This document shows, piece after piece, positions 7,531 to 17,993 of a stretch of 64,000 nt of DNA; position 1 is the stretch's first letter; each line of letters starts with the position of its first letter. The DNA comes from Pseudomonas fluorescens (GTDB lineage Bacteria > Pseudomonadota > Gammaproteobacteria > Pseudomonadales > Pseudomonadaceae). The DNA lies in NCBI RefSeq assembly GCF_000967965.1, contig NZ_LACC01000027.1, forward strand, positions 1 to 64,000. Direction: 5' to 3'. The notes under the pieces were generated by a model. That model was not told where the DNA came from, searched no databases, and was given only the letters and a program-made list of their open reading frames with translations. The translations under genes were made by a program, and so were the position numbers.

Positions 7531-9510
7531 CTACTTGCCTCGGATCAGGCGCCGCAGGGCAAACCGGTTGGGGTGACAGGCTTCGGCCACGCTTCTGGGC
7601 AATGGCAGGGGTTCGTTGTCCAGCCACGCCGCCAGCAGTTCTCCGGACAGCGGCGCGGTGATCAGGCCGCGCGAGCCGTGACCGCTGTTGATGTACAAAC
7701 CGTCAAGCCATGGGCATTCGATGTCCGGCACCTGCCGGGCATCCTTGCCCAGCGCTGCATAGGCCTGGGTGAATGCCTGGGTGTCGGCCAGCGGGCCGAC
7801 GATTGGCAAGTAGTCGGGGCTGGTGCAGCGAAACGCGGCGCGACCCTGGAGACTTTCAGGCGCCAGTTTATCGGCCTGTAAGCGCTCGACCAGATCGTGG
7901 GAAATCTCTTCGAGCATGGCCAGGTTGCCCAGGTGTTCTACTGTGGTCGGCGTCAGGTCATCGCTCTTGAAATCGAAACTGGCCCCCAGGGTGTGTTCGC
8001 CCAAACGGGCAGGGGCGACATAGCCTTCGGCACACACCACGGTGCTCAGGGCCTGGCTTTGCGGTGTTTGCGCCAGGCGGGTGATTTGTCCGCGAATGCG
8101 TTTGAGCGGCAACTCGGCGCTCTCGGGGAAACGCTGGATTTCAGCCGCACCGGCGAGCACCACCACGGGGGCGTCGGCAAGCAATCGCTCGCCGTCCCAG
8201 GCTTGCCACCGGCCCTCAACCTTGTGCAGCTCCAGCGCATCGTGATGGGTGAGCAATTGAATCTGTGGATGTGCAGCCTGCCACTGGCACAGCGCAGGTG
8301 GGTGGACCCAGCCGCCTTCGGGATAGAACAGTCCCCCCTGTGCCAGCCCGATACCGGCCACGGCCTGTGCCTCGGGTTGATCCAGCAGGTGCAGCAAGTC
8401 CGCTGGAAACGCCGCGGCCAATTGCGCCTGGCGTTCGGCTTCCTTGGCATTGAAGGCCAGTTGCAACACGCCGCAATCGTCCCAGTCACGGCCCCGTTGC
8501 AAGTGTTCGAGCAGTCGTCGGGTGTAGCCGAATCCGCTGACGATCATTTGCGACAGTGCCGTGCCGTGGGCGGATAACTTCAGGTAGAGCACACCCTGCG
8601 GGTTGCCCGAGGCTTCCTGGGCGATGTCGTCGTGGCGCTCCAGGACCGTCACTTGCCAGCCCCGCGCGGCAAGGCTGGCGGCGCTGGCACAACCGGCCAG
8701 GCCGGCACCGATCACCAGTGCCTGGCGCTCGCCGGTCAGCGGAGCCGGGCGGGCAAACCAGGGTTTGTCCAGGGCCGGGGCCGGCGTTTCCTGAGGCCAG
8801 CCGAGGAACTCGCCGCGCAGGATTTCCCATTTGTGGCCGATGCCTGGGGTGCGTTTCATCTTGAAGCCGGCGGCGTTGAGCAGGCGCCGCACCCAGCCGG
8901 TGCTGGTGAAGGTGCTGATGGATGCACCGGGAGCGGCCAGGCGTGCGAGCTCGGCAAACAGTTCGGCGGTCCACATGTCGGGGTTTTTCGCCGGAGCGAA
9001 ACCGTCGAGGAACCAGGCGTCGATTCGGGCATCGAGTTGCGGCAGTTGCTCCAGTGCATCGCCGATCAGCAGCGTCAGGGTCACGCGACCGTGGTCCAGC
9101 GTCAGGCGCTGAAAACCCTGATGGATGGCTACGTATTGCTCAAGCAGTTGATCGGCAAACACCTTGAGTTCCGGCCACAGCGCCAGGGCCCGCTGCAAGT
9201 CGTCGGGACTTAACGGGTACTTCTCGACGCTGACAAAATGCAGCCGCGCACCGGCCGCGGCGTGTTGCTCGAACACCTGCCAGGCACACAGAAAATTCAG
9301 CCCGGTGCCGAACCCCGTTTCACCGATGACCAGCCGCCCGCCCTCGGGTAAGGCAGCAAAACGTTCCGCCAAACGGTTCTGTTCGATAAAGACATATCGG
9401 GTTTCGTCCAGCCCCGACTGGTCGGAGAAATACACATCGTCGAACACTCGCGAATAGGGGCGACCTTGGTCGTCCCAGTCGAGCTGGGCGTGGGGCAATA
9501 CAGGTTTCAT
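7531..9510 (-). CDS. mnmC: Bifunctional tRNA wobble-uridine modification enzyme MnmC
   Basis: A 659-residue fusion that completes mnm5s2U34 in tRNA. The N-terminal methyltransferase (about residues 1-240) has the SAM-binding loop GETGFGTG at 63-70 and the 'DGFAPAKNPDMW' motif; the C-terminal FAD oxidoreductase begins near residue 265 with the dinucleotide fold GAGLAGCASA and removes the carboxymethyl group. Full length, with no break. Transcribed on its own, divergent from pap. Confidence 0.92.
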   Translation of the reverse strand: MKPVLPHAQLDWDDQGRPYSRVFDDVYFSDQSGLDETRYVFIEQNRLAERFAALPEGGRLVIGETGFGTGLNFLCAWQVFEQHAAAGARLHFVSVEKYPLSPDDLQRALALWPELKVFADQLLEQYVAIHQGFQRLTLDHGRVTLTLLIGDALEQLPQLDARIDAWFLDGFAPAKNPDMWTAELFAELARLAAPGASISTFTSTGWVRRLLNAAGFKMKRTPGIGHKWEILRGEFLGWPQETPAPALDKPWFARPAPLTGERQALVIGAGLAGCASAASLAARGWQVTVLERHDDIAQEASGNPQGVLYLKLSAHGTALSQMIVSGFGYTRRLLEHLQRGRDWDDCGVLQLAFNAKEAERQAQLAAAFPADLLHLLDQPEAQAVAGIGLAQGGLFYPEGGWVHPPALCQWQAAHPQIQLLTHHDALELHKVEGRWQAWDGERLLADAPVVVLAGAAEIQRFPESAELPLKRIRGQITRLAQTPQSQALSTVVCAEGYVAPARLGEHTLGASFDFKSDDLTPTTVEHLGNLAMLEEISHDLVERLQADKLAPESLQGRAAFRCTSPDYLPIVGPLADTQAFTQAYAALGKDARQVPDIECPWLDGLYINSGHGSRGLITAPLSGELLAAWLDNEPLPLPRSVAEACHPNRFALRRLIRGK

Positions 9511-9663
9511 GGCAGGCTCGGCAACGGCAAGGCCGCCATTCTAGCCGATCGACGGCGTGGTGCTTGATCCGTGGCAAGGTATGCATTGGCCGAGACCGGG
9601 AGAATCTCTGCTGGCCTTCAGTTCAATCCGCTAGTCTTGCTCACATCTGGAAGGGAGCCACCC

Positions 9664-11187
9664 ATGTTTGAATCCGCCGAAATCGATCACGCCATCGACA
9701 AAGAAACCTACGACGCCGAAATCCCGGCCCTGCGCGAAGCGTTGCTCGAAGCGCAATTCGAATTGCAGCAGCAACGCCGCTTCCCGGTGATCATTTTGAT
9801 CAATGGCATTGAAGGTGCCGGCAAGGGTGAGACGATCAAGGTGCTCAACGAGTGGATGGACCCGCGCTTGATCGAGGTCCGCACGTTCGATCAGCAAACC
9901 GACGAGGAACTGGCGCGGCCGCCGGCATGGCGGTACTGGCGGATGCTCCCGGCCAAGGGGCGCATGGGGATTTTCTTCGGCAACTGGTACAGCCAGATGC
10001 TGCAGGGGCGGGTCCATGGCGAGTTCAAGGATCCGCGACTGGACCAGGCGATCAATGCCGCCGAGCGCCTGGAAAAGATGCTCTGCGATGAAGGCGCGCT
10101 GATCTTCAAGTTCTGGTTTCACCTCTCCAAGAAGCAAATGAAGGCACGCCTCAAGGCATTGGCCGACGACCCGCTGCACAGCTGGCGCATCAGCCCGCTG
10201 GACTGGCAGCAGTCGCAAACCTACGACAGGTTCGTGAAGTATGGCGAGCGGGTGCTGCGCCGCACCAGCCGCGACTATGCACCCTGGCATGTGATCGCCG
10301 GGGCGGATGCCCATTATCGCAGCCTGGCCGTGGGGCGGATTCTGCTGGCGGGCCTGCAGGGCGCATTGACGCGGCCGACGATCCATCCGGAAAAGGTCAG
10401 TGCCGCGCCAGTGTTCCCCAGTGTCGATCAAGTGAACCTGATCGACAGCCTGGACCTGACCCTGCACCTGGACAAGGATGATTACGAGGAACAGCTGATC
10501 ACCGAGCAGGCGCGGTTTTCCGGGTTGATGCGTGACAAACGCATGCGCCGCCACGCCCTGGTGGCGGTGTTCGAAGGCAACGACGCGGCCGGCAAGGGCG
10601 GGGCGATCCGCCGAGTAGCGGCAGCGCTTGATCCACGCCAGTACAGCATCGTGCCGATTGCCGCGCCCACCGAGGAAGAACGGGCGCAGCCATATCTGTG
10701 GCGCTTCTGGCGGCACCTGCCGGCCCGGGGCAAGTTCACTGTGTTCGACCGCTCCTGGTATGGCCGGGTGTTGGTGGAGCGCATCGAAGGGTTTTGCAGC
10801 CCGGCAGACTGGCTGCGTGCCTACGGTGAAATCAACGATTTCGAAGAACAGCTCACCGACGCCGGTGTGATCGTGGTCAAATTCTGGCTGTCTATCGACA
10901 AACAGACGCAACTGGAGCGCTTCGAGGAGCGCGAGAAGATTCCCTTCAAGCGCTTCAAGATCACTGAAGACGACTGGCGCAACCGTGAAAAATGGGATGA
11001 CTATCGCGGGGCGGTCGGCGACATGGTCGACCGTACCAGCACCGAGATTGCGCCATGGACCCTGGTGGAAGCCAACGACAAGCGCTGGGCACGGGTCAAA
11101 GTCTTGCGCACCATCAACCGGGCATTGGAGGAGGCTTTCGAAAAATCCGACCGGCAAGAAGACAAAAAGCGTAAGGACAAGGATTGA
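9664..11187 (+). CDS. pap: Polyphosphate:AMP phosphotransferase (PPK2 class II)
   Basis: A 507-residue protein with two tandem PPK2 domains, the arrangement of class II PPK2 enzymes that phosphorylate AMP to ADP with polyphosphate. Each half has a P-loop: GIEGAGKG at 48-55 in the first and GNDAAGKGG near 303 in the second. The second is the better match to an active Walker A and is followed by a conserved lid region. The ATG at 9664 follows AAGGGAG; the frame is open back to 9571 but that leader is not family-like. Gene order mnmC / pap / thiolase matches P. aeruginosa. Confidence 0.9.
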   Translation: MFESAEIDHAIDKETYDAEIPALREALLEAQFELQQQRRFPVIILINGIEGAGKGETIKVLNEWMDPRLIEVRTFDQQTDEELARPPAWRYWRMLPAKGRMGIFFGNWYSQMLQGRVHGEFKDPRLDQAINAAERLEKMLCDEGALIFKFWFHLSKKQMKARLKALADDPLHSWRISPLDWQQSQTYDRFVKYGERVLRRTSRDYAPWHVIAGADAHYRSLAVGRILLAGLQGALTRPTIHPEKVSAAPVFPSVDQVNLIDSLDLTLHLDKDDYEEQLITEQARFSGLMRDKRMRRHALVAVFEGNDAAGKGGAIRRVAAALDPRQYSIVPIAAPTEEERAQPYLWRFWRHLPARGKFTVFDRSWYGRVLVERIEGFCSPADWLRAYGEINDFEEQLTDAGVIVVKFWLSIDKQTQLERFEEREKIPFKRFKITEDDWRNREKWDDYRGAVGDMVDRTSTEIAPWTLVEANDKRWARVKVLRTINRALEEAFEKSDRQEDKKRKDKD

Positions 11188-11289
11188 GGCGATGGTTACG
11201 CATATGCGAGGTGAATGATTGTCGCGGTCGGTGAAGCGCTGGACTTATGCTCGGTCCACTCTCAACCGATAACAACAATGAGGTATGTC

Positions 11290-12474
11290 ATGCGTGAAGT
11301 GGTGATCGTCGACAGCGTGCGGACCGGCCTGGCCAAATCCTTTCGCGGTAAATTCAACATGACCCGCCCGGACGACATGGCGGCACACTGTGTCGATGCA
11401 CTGTTGGCGCGCACCGGTATCGATCCGGCGAGCGTCGAGGACTGCATCGTTGGCGCCGGCTCCAACGAAGGCGCCCAGGGTTTCAATATCGGTCGCAACG
11501 TCGCGGTGCTCTCGCGCCTGGGTATCGGCACGGCCGGCATGACCCTCAACCGGTTCTGTTCCTCGGGCTTGCAGGCGATCGCCATTGCCGCCAACCAGAT
11601 CGCTTCGGGTTGCAGCGACATCATCGTCGCCGGCGGCGTCGAGTCCATCAGCCTGACCATGAATAGCGTCAATAACGACAACCTGATCAACCCGCTGCTC
11701 AAGGAGCAGGTGCCGGGCATCTACTTCCCGATGGGCCAGACTGCTGAAGTCGTCGCGCGTCGGTACAGTGTCAGCCGTGAAGAGCAGGACCTGTACGCGC
11801 TGCAAAGCCAGCAGCGTACCGCAGAGGCTCAGGCCGGCGGGCTGTTCACCGATGAAATCGTGCCGATGGCGGTGAAGTATCGCGTCGAAGACAAGGCCAC
11901 AGGTCAAGCACAGACCCTCGACGGCATCGTCGACCGCGATGACTGCAACCGCCCGGACACCACCCTGGAAAGTCTGGCCGGGTTGAAACCGGTGTTCGCC
12001 GAAGATGGCTCGGTCACGGCGGGCAACTCTTCGCAGCTGTCTGACGGCGCGTCCATGACCCTGGTGATGAGCCTGGAGAAAGCGCTGGAGCTGGGGCTCA
12101 AGCCGAAAGCGTTCTTCCGCGGCTTTACCGTGGCCGGTTGCGCGCCGGACGAAATGGGCATCGGCCCGGTGTTTTCGGTACCGAAACTGCTCAAGGCCAA
12201 AGGCTTGCGGATTGACGACATCGACCTGTGGGAGCTCAACGAAGCGTTCGCCTCGCAATGCCTGTACAGCCGCAACCGCCTGGAAATCGACAACGCCCGG
12301 TACAACGTCAACGGCGGTTCGATTTCCATCGGTCACCCGTTCGGCATGACCGGTTCGCGCCAGGTCGGGCATCTGGTTCGTGAATTGCAGCGACGCAACC
12401 TGCGTTACGGCATCGTCACCATGTGCGTGGGTGGCGGGATGGGGGCAACCGGGCTGTTTGAAGCGGTGCGGTAA
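11290..12474 (+). CDS. Acetyl-CoA C-acyltransferase (thiolase)
   Basis: A 394-residue thiolase that condenses or cleaves acyl-CoA. The acyl-binding nucleophile is Cys90 (RFCSSG), with His349 in GHPFGMTGS and the acid/base Cys379 in CVGGGMG. Length and motifs are complete. The ATG at 11290 has GAGGT five bases upstream; earlier in-frame ATGs lack this. Whether it is degradative (FadA/FadI type) or biosynthetic cannot be told; no hydratase/dehydrogenase partner lies beside it. Confidence 0.88.
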   Translation: MREVVIVDSVRTGLAKSFRGKFNMTRPDDMAAHCVDALLARTGIDPASVEDCIVGAGSNEGAQGFNIGRNVAVLSRLGIGTAGMTLNRFCSSGLQAIAIAANQIASGCSDIIVAGGVESISLTMNSVNNDNLINPLLKEQVPGIYFPMGQTAEVVARRYSVSREEQDLYALQSQQRTAEAQAGGLFTDEIVPMAVKYRVEDKATGQAQTLDGIVDRDDCNRPDTTLESLAGLKPVFAEDGSVTAGNSSQLSDGASMTLVMSLEKALELGLKPKAFFRGFTVAGCAPDEMGIGPVFSVPKLLKAKGLRIDDIDLWELNEAFASQCLYSRNRLEIDNARYNVNGGSISIGHPFGMTGSRQVGHLVRELQRRNLRYGIVTMCVGGGMGATGLFEAVR

Positions 12475-12506
12475 GCCTCTATATTTCTCGTTGTCAGTCA
12501 AATAGC

Positions 12507-12600
12507 CATCGCGAGCAAGCTCGCTCCCACAGTGTTCAGCTGCGATCACAAATCTTGTGTACGCCACAAAACCTGTGGGAACGAGCTTGCTCGCGATGGG
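12507..12600. repeat. REPIN
   Basis: Inverted REP arms 'catcgcgagcaagctcgctc' (12508-12527) and 'gaacgagcttgctcgcgatg' (about 12579-12598) between the thiolase and EamA genes. One arm has the variant 'gggaacgag' instead of 'gggagcgag'. Confidence 0.85.
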
Positions 12601-12739
12601 CGCAACTCGGTTGTAAAAAATCCCCCTCAAAGATTACGACCCGCACAGTTTCATTCGCGGCCAGTCCGAAACTGTCCCTGTGTACGCCACCGCTGCGGGC
12701 CTAGAATGACGACTCCTGTCAGTTGGCGTTGGGGTTCAC

Positions 12740-13699
12740 ATGCACATTTCATCGGGTCGCTGGGGTTACGGTCTGTTCCTGGCCTTGTTGACCGCGTTGT
12801 TGTGGGGAATCCTGCCGATCAAACTCAAGCAGGTATTGCTGGTGATGGACCCGGTAACGGTGACCTGGTTTCGCCTGCTGGTGTCCGGCGGTTGCCTGTT
12901 CATTTACCTGACGGCCACCAGGCGCCTGCCCAGCCGCAAGGTGCTCGGTCCTCGTGGTGGCTGGCTGGTGCTGATGGCGGTGCTCGGCTTGGTCGGTAAC
13001 TATGTGTTGTATTTGATGGGCCTGAACCTGCTCAGCCCCGGCACGGCGCAACTGGTGGTGCAGATGGGCCCGATCATGCTGCTGATCGCCAGTCTGTTTG
13101 TGTTCAAGGAGCGTTTCAGCCTGGGACAGGGGATTGGCTTGCTGGTGCTGCTGATCGGCTTTGCGCTGTTTTTCAACCAGCGCTTGAGCGAGTTGCTCAC
13201 GTCGCTGACCGACTACACCGCCGGCGTGCTGCTGGTGCTGCTGGCGTCCACGGTCTGGACCTTCTATGCCCTGGGGCAGAAGCAATTGCTGACGGTGTGG
13301 AATTCGCTGCAGGTGATGATGGTGATCTACCTGTTTTGCGCGGCGCTATTGACGCCGTGGGTGCATCCGCTCGAAGCGTTGCAATTGAACCCGTTGCAGG
13401 GTTGGTTGCTGCTGGCGTGCTGTCTCAACACCCTGATTGCCTATGGCGCGTTTGCCGAGGCCCTGGCCCATTGGGAAGCCTCCCGGGTCAGCGCGACGCT
13501 GGCCATCACGCCGTTGGTGACCTTTGCCGCGGTTGCCATGGCTGCGTGGCTGTGGCCCGAGTATGTGCACGCCGAAACGATCAATGGTCTGGGATATGGC
13601 GGTGCGGTGCTAGTGGTGCTGGGGTCGGCGTTGGTGGCGTTGGGGCCATCGTTGATTGCCGGGCTGAAGGCGCGGAAGGTGCGGATGGCCGCCAGTTAG
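12740..13699 (+). CDS. EamA/DMT family transporter
   Basis: A 319-residue inner-membrane protein with about ten hydrophobic helices arranged as two EamA repeats, typical of drug/metabolite exporters. The first repeat starts 'GLFLALLTALLWGILPIKLK', the second around residue 160. Substrate is unknown. Flanked by REPINs on both sides, so it is probably a single-gene transcript. Confidence 0.85.
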   Translation: MHISSGRWGYGLFLALLTALLWGILPIKLKQVLLVMDPVTVTWFRLLVSGGCLFIYLTATRRLPSRKVLGPRGGWLVLMAVLGLVGNYVLYLMGLNLLSPGTAQLVVQMGPIMLLIASLFVFKERFSLGQGIGLLVLLIGFALFFNQRLSELLTSLTDYTAGVLLVLLASTVWTFYALGQKQLLTVWNSLQVMMVIYLFCAALLTPWVHPLEALQLNPLQGWLLLACCLNTLIAYGAFAEALAHWEASRVSATLAITPLVTFAAVAMAAWLWPEYVHAETINGLGYGGAVLVVLGSALVALGPSLIAGLKARKVRMAAS

Positions 13700-13713
13700 A
13701 CCGCGTTATCGTT

Positions 13714-13790
13714 CATCGCGGGCAAGCCCGCTCCCACAGGGATCTGATGTGCGACAAAGATCCAATGTGGGAGTGGGCTTGCTCGCGAAG
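13714..13790. repeat. REPIN between convergent genes
   Basis: Inverted REP arms 'catcgcgggcaagcccgctc' (13714-13733) and 'gggagtgggcttgctcgcga' (about 13769-13788), between the convergent EamA and fumC genes. The sequence variant has 'gggcaagcccgc' rather than 'gagcaagctcgc'. Confidence 0.85.
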
Positions 13791-13814
13791 ACGGACTATC
13801 AGGCGCTACAGCAC

Positions 13815-15209
<1,395 letters not shown>

Positions 15210-15400
15210 CTTGCTCACTCCTGTAGGTCCGATTGCGCAGTTTAGGCCGTGATCGACGGCCGTGGTTCCATCAGTCTGAATTTGACCATTCAACCCCTCT
15301 AAATCAGGTGCGACAAGGCTTGGGGTTGAGCGGCACACTTTTTTAGGCGCAGAATGGACGCCCTTGGGGTCTTACCTCGCCAGTTAGAAAAGGAAACTCG

Positions 15401-15925
15401 ATGACTCGTCTTCGTGCCATCTGTACCGCCGTTGCTTTGGTCTGCGCCAGCGGCCAGGTTTTTGCCGACACCGCTAGCCATAACGCCAGTGCCGAGGCTT
15501 TCCTGACCATGGCGCACGCTGACAAACTGGGCACCCCGGTGTACATGCAAGTACAGCAGATGTTTGCCCAGCGTTTCGAACAGACCAAAGCCCCTGAGTC
15601 GAAAAAGGCCGTGCTGGAAACCTACCAGGCCAAGGCCAACGCCGCTCTGGACCAGGCCATTGGCTGGAACAAGCTGAAGCCGGACATGGTCAAGCTCTAC
15701 ACCACCAACTTCACCGAATCCGAGCTCAAGGACCTGGTTGCGTTCTACCAGTCGCCACTGGGCAAGAAAGTCCTGGAAAAAATGCCTCAGCTGACCCAGC
15801 AATCGGCCCAGATGACCCAGGCCAAGCTGGAAAGCGCGGTGCCGGTGGTCAACAAGCTGCTGGCTGACATGACCGCCGAGCTGACGCCGAAAGACGCAGC
15901 CGCGCCAGCCAAGAAAAAGCCTTAA
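15401..15925 (+). CDS. DUF2059 domain protein, exported
   Basis: A 174-residue protein with a Sec signal peptide (cleavage likely after 'GQVFA', residue 22-23) and a DUF2059 domain in the middle ('LKDLVAFYQSPLGKKVLEKMP'). Periplasmic, function unknown. The C-terminus is Ala/Lys-rich. It is 12 bp upstream of bolA and likely cotranscribed. Confidence 0.85.
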   Translation: MTRLRAICTAVALVCASGQVFADTASHNASAEAFLTMAHADKLGTPVYMQVQQMFAQRFEQTKAPESKKAVLETYQAKANAALDQAIGWNKLKPDMVKLYTTNFTESELKDLVAFYQSPLGKKVLEKMPQLTQQSAQMTQAKLESAVPVVNKLLADMTAELTPKDAAAPAKKKP

Positions 15926-15937
15926 ACGGAGTTCGGT

Positions 15938-16249
15938 ATGACCATGCAACAACGCATCGAATCGACGCTGGGCCTGCTTCAGCCCGAGCATCTGCAAGTG
16001 CTGGATGAGAGCCATATGCACAGCCGTGGGCTGCAAACCCATTTCAAGGCCGTGGTGGTCAGCGCGCAGTTCGAAGGCCTGAGTCGGGTCAAGCGTCACC
16101 AAAGCGTCTACGGCACGCTCGGCGCGCTGATGGAAGAGTTCCATGCGTTGGCGCTGCATACCTACACGCCAGAGGAATGGGCACAGATCGACGCGGCTCC
16201 GGCCTCGCCGACCTGTGCTGGCGGAGAGAAGCAGCCAAAACAGCTATAA
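15938..16249 (+). CDS. bolA: BolA family protein
   Basis: A 103-residue BolA-like protein. The core fold spans about residues 1-85 with the conserved 'DESHMHSRG' and '[17 protein letters not shown]' segments; BolA proteins bind monothiol glutaredoxins through a shared [2Fe-2S] cluster and influence envelope and biofilm traits. The tail after residue 85 (with a Cys) is variable. Same operon as the DUF2059 gene; a rho-independent terminator follows. Confidence 0.9.
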   Translation: MTMQQRIESTLGLLQPEHLQVLDESHMHSRGLQTHFKAVVVSAQFEGLSRVKRHQSVYGTLGALMEEFHALALHTYTPEEWAQIDAAPASPTCAGGEKQPKQL

Positions 16250-16316
16250 GCTACAAGCTGCAAGCTCAAGGCGCCGTGCTCCAAACTTGCGGCTTGAAGC
16301 TTGCCGCTTGAAGCTG
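16242..16316. repeat. AAGCTTGCAGCTT-type repeat tract
   Basis: A run of variations on 'aagctacaagctgcaagct' and 'cttgcggcttgaagcttg' begins at the end of bolA and reaches the terminator. The two halves are roughly complementary, so the tract can fold back on itself. I recall similar tracts in Pseudomonas intergenic regions, but have no name for it. Confidence 0.6.
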
Positions 16317-16335
16317 TCTTTTTGTTAGAATGCCC

Positions 16336-16365
16336 AACGCGCCGATAACCCGGCGCGTTTTTTTT
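16336..16365 (+). terminator. Rho-independent terminator after bolA
   Basis: Stem ACGCGCCG (16337-16344) pairs with CGGCGCGT (16351-16358) around a short loop and is followed by a run of eight T. Confidence 0.85.
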
Positions 16366-16412
16366 CGCATCCGGTTCACCCCTTACGAGGGTAGCCACCT
16401 GGAGATTTACCC

Positions 16413-17354
16413 ATGACACAACAGATTGTCGTGGCGGCACTGTATAAGTTCGTCACCCTGGAAGATTACGTCGCCCTGCGCGAGCCCCTGCTGCAAGCGA
16501 TGGTCGACAACGGCATCAAAGGCACCCTGCTGATTGCCGAAGAAGGCATCAACGGCACCGTGTCCGGCAGCCGCGAAGGCATCGACGGGCTGATGGCCTG
16601 GCTCAAGAACGACCCGCGCATGGACGACATCGACCATAAAGAGTCGTACTGCGACGATCAGCCGTTCTACCGCACCAAAGTCAAACTCAAGAAAGAAATC
16701 GTCACCCTTGGCGTGGAAGGCGTGGACCCGAACAAAAAGGTCGGCACCTATGTCGATCCGCAGGACTGGAACGCCCTGATCAGCGACCCGGAAGTGCTGT
16801 TGATCGACACCCGTAACGATTACGAAGTCTCGATCGGTACCTTCGAAGGCGCCATTGACCCGAAAACCACCAGTTTTCGCGAATTTCCCGATTACATCAA
16901 AGCCAACTTCGACCCGGCCGTGCACAAGAAGGTCGCGATGTTCTGCACCGGTGGCATCCGCTGCGAGAAGGCCTCGAGCTACATGCTCAGCGAGGGCTAC
17001 GGTGAGGTTTTTCACCTCAAGGGCGGCATCCTGAAGTACCTCGAAGAGGTGCCGCAGGAAGAAACCAAGTGGCAGGGCGACTGCTTCGTGTTCGACAACC
17101 GCGTGACCGTTCGTCACGACCTGAGCGAAGGCGACTACGATCAATGTCATGCCTGCCGCACGCCGGTGAGCGTGGAAGACCGCGCGTCCGAGCATTACGT
17201 GGCCGGCATCAGTTGCCCGCATTGCTGGGATAAGCTGAGTGAGAAGACCCGTCGCAGCGCGATCGACCGGCAGAAGCAGATCGAACTGGCCAAGGCTCGT
17301 AACCAGCCTCACCCGATCGGCTTCAACTACAAGCAAGCATCCTCCGAGGCCTGA
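16413..17354 (+). CDS. trhO: tRNA uridine(34) hydroxylase TrhO (rhodanese family)
   Basis: A 313-residue YceA/TrhO protein that uses O2 to hydroxylate U34 of certain tRNAs to 5-hydroxyuridine. It has an N-terminal UPF0176 domain and a central rhodanese domain with the active-site loop CTGGIRC (Cys178 to Cys184). The C-terminal part has four further Cys in CHAC and CPHC pairs. It begins after the bolA terminator and ends 3 bp before the DsbA-family gene. Confidence 0.9.
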   Translation: MTQQIVVAALYKFVTLEDYVALREPLLQAMVDNGIKGTLLIAEEGINGTVSGSREGIDGLMAWLKNDPRMDDIDHKESYCDDQPFYRTKVKLKKEIVTLGVEGVDPNKKVGTYVDPQDWNALISDPEVLLIDTRNDYEVSIGTFEGAIDPKTTSFREFPDYIKANFDPAVHKKVAMFCTGGIRCEKASSYMLSEGYGEVFHLKGGILKYLEEVPQEETKWQGDCFVFDNRVTVRHDLSEGDYDQCHACRTPVSVEDRASEHYVAGISCPHCWDKLSEKTRRSAIDRQKQIELAKARNQPHPIGFNYKQASSEA

Positions 17355-17357
17355 ATC

Positions 17358-17993
17358 ATGTCTGCGCGCCTGCTCTATGTGATGGACCCGATGTGTTCCT
17401 GGTGCTGGGGGTTTGCTCCGGTTGCAAACGCATTGGTAGAGCAGGCGGCGGCTGCCGGTGTGGACGTGCATCTGGTGGTGGGTGGTTTGCGCACCGGTAG
17501 CGGTGCCGCGCTGGAACCGACCACCCGGCGCTACATACTTGAACACTGGCAGGCGGTCACCGAGGCTACCGGCCAGCCGTTCAAGCGCGAAGGCGCGTTG
17601 CCTGACGGTTTTGTCTATGACACCGAACCTGCCTGCCGGGCGCTGGTGACTGCGCGCAACCTGGCGCCGGATTGTGCGTGGAAACTGCTCGGGCTGATTC
17701 AGCACGCCTTTTACGCTGAAGGTCGCGATGTCACGCGCGCCAGTGTCCTGGTGGAGCTGGCAGAGCAGGCCGGTCTGCCGCGAATTGAATTCGCCGCCGC
17801 GTTCGACCGTGCCGATACGCACGCCGCGACATCTGCCGATTTCACTTGGGTCCAGGACCTGGGCATCGCCGGTTTTCCTACGTTGCTGGCTGAGCGAAAT
17901 GGACAGTTGGCGTTGTTGACCAATGGCTATCAGCCGTTGAGCGAGTTGTCCCCGCTGCTCGGCCGCTGGCTGGAGCGCGCTGCCTGTGCATGA
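17358..17993 (+). CDS. DsbA family (FrnE-like) thioredoxin-fold protein
   Basis: A 211-residue thioredoxin-fold protein with the redox motif Cys13-Ser-Trp-Cys16 right at the N-terminus (MDPMCSWCWGF). No signal peptide is seen, so it should be cytoplasmic. FrnE-like members act as oxidoreductases or isomerases on unknown partners. The 'GFPTL' cis-Pro loop lies near the C-terminus. The gene overlaps the ABC transporter start by 8 bp, implying translational coupling. Confidence 0.85.
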   Translation: MSARLLYVMDPMCSWCWGFAPVANALVEQAAAAGVDVHLVVGGLRTGSGAALEPTTRRYILEHWQAVTEATGQPFKREGALPDGFVYDTEPACRALVTARNLAPDCAWKLLGLIQHAFYAEGRDVTRASVLVELAEQAGLPRIEFAAAFDRADTHAATSADFTWVQDLGIAGFPTLLAERNGQLALLTNGYQPLSELSPLLGRWLERAACA

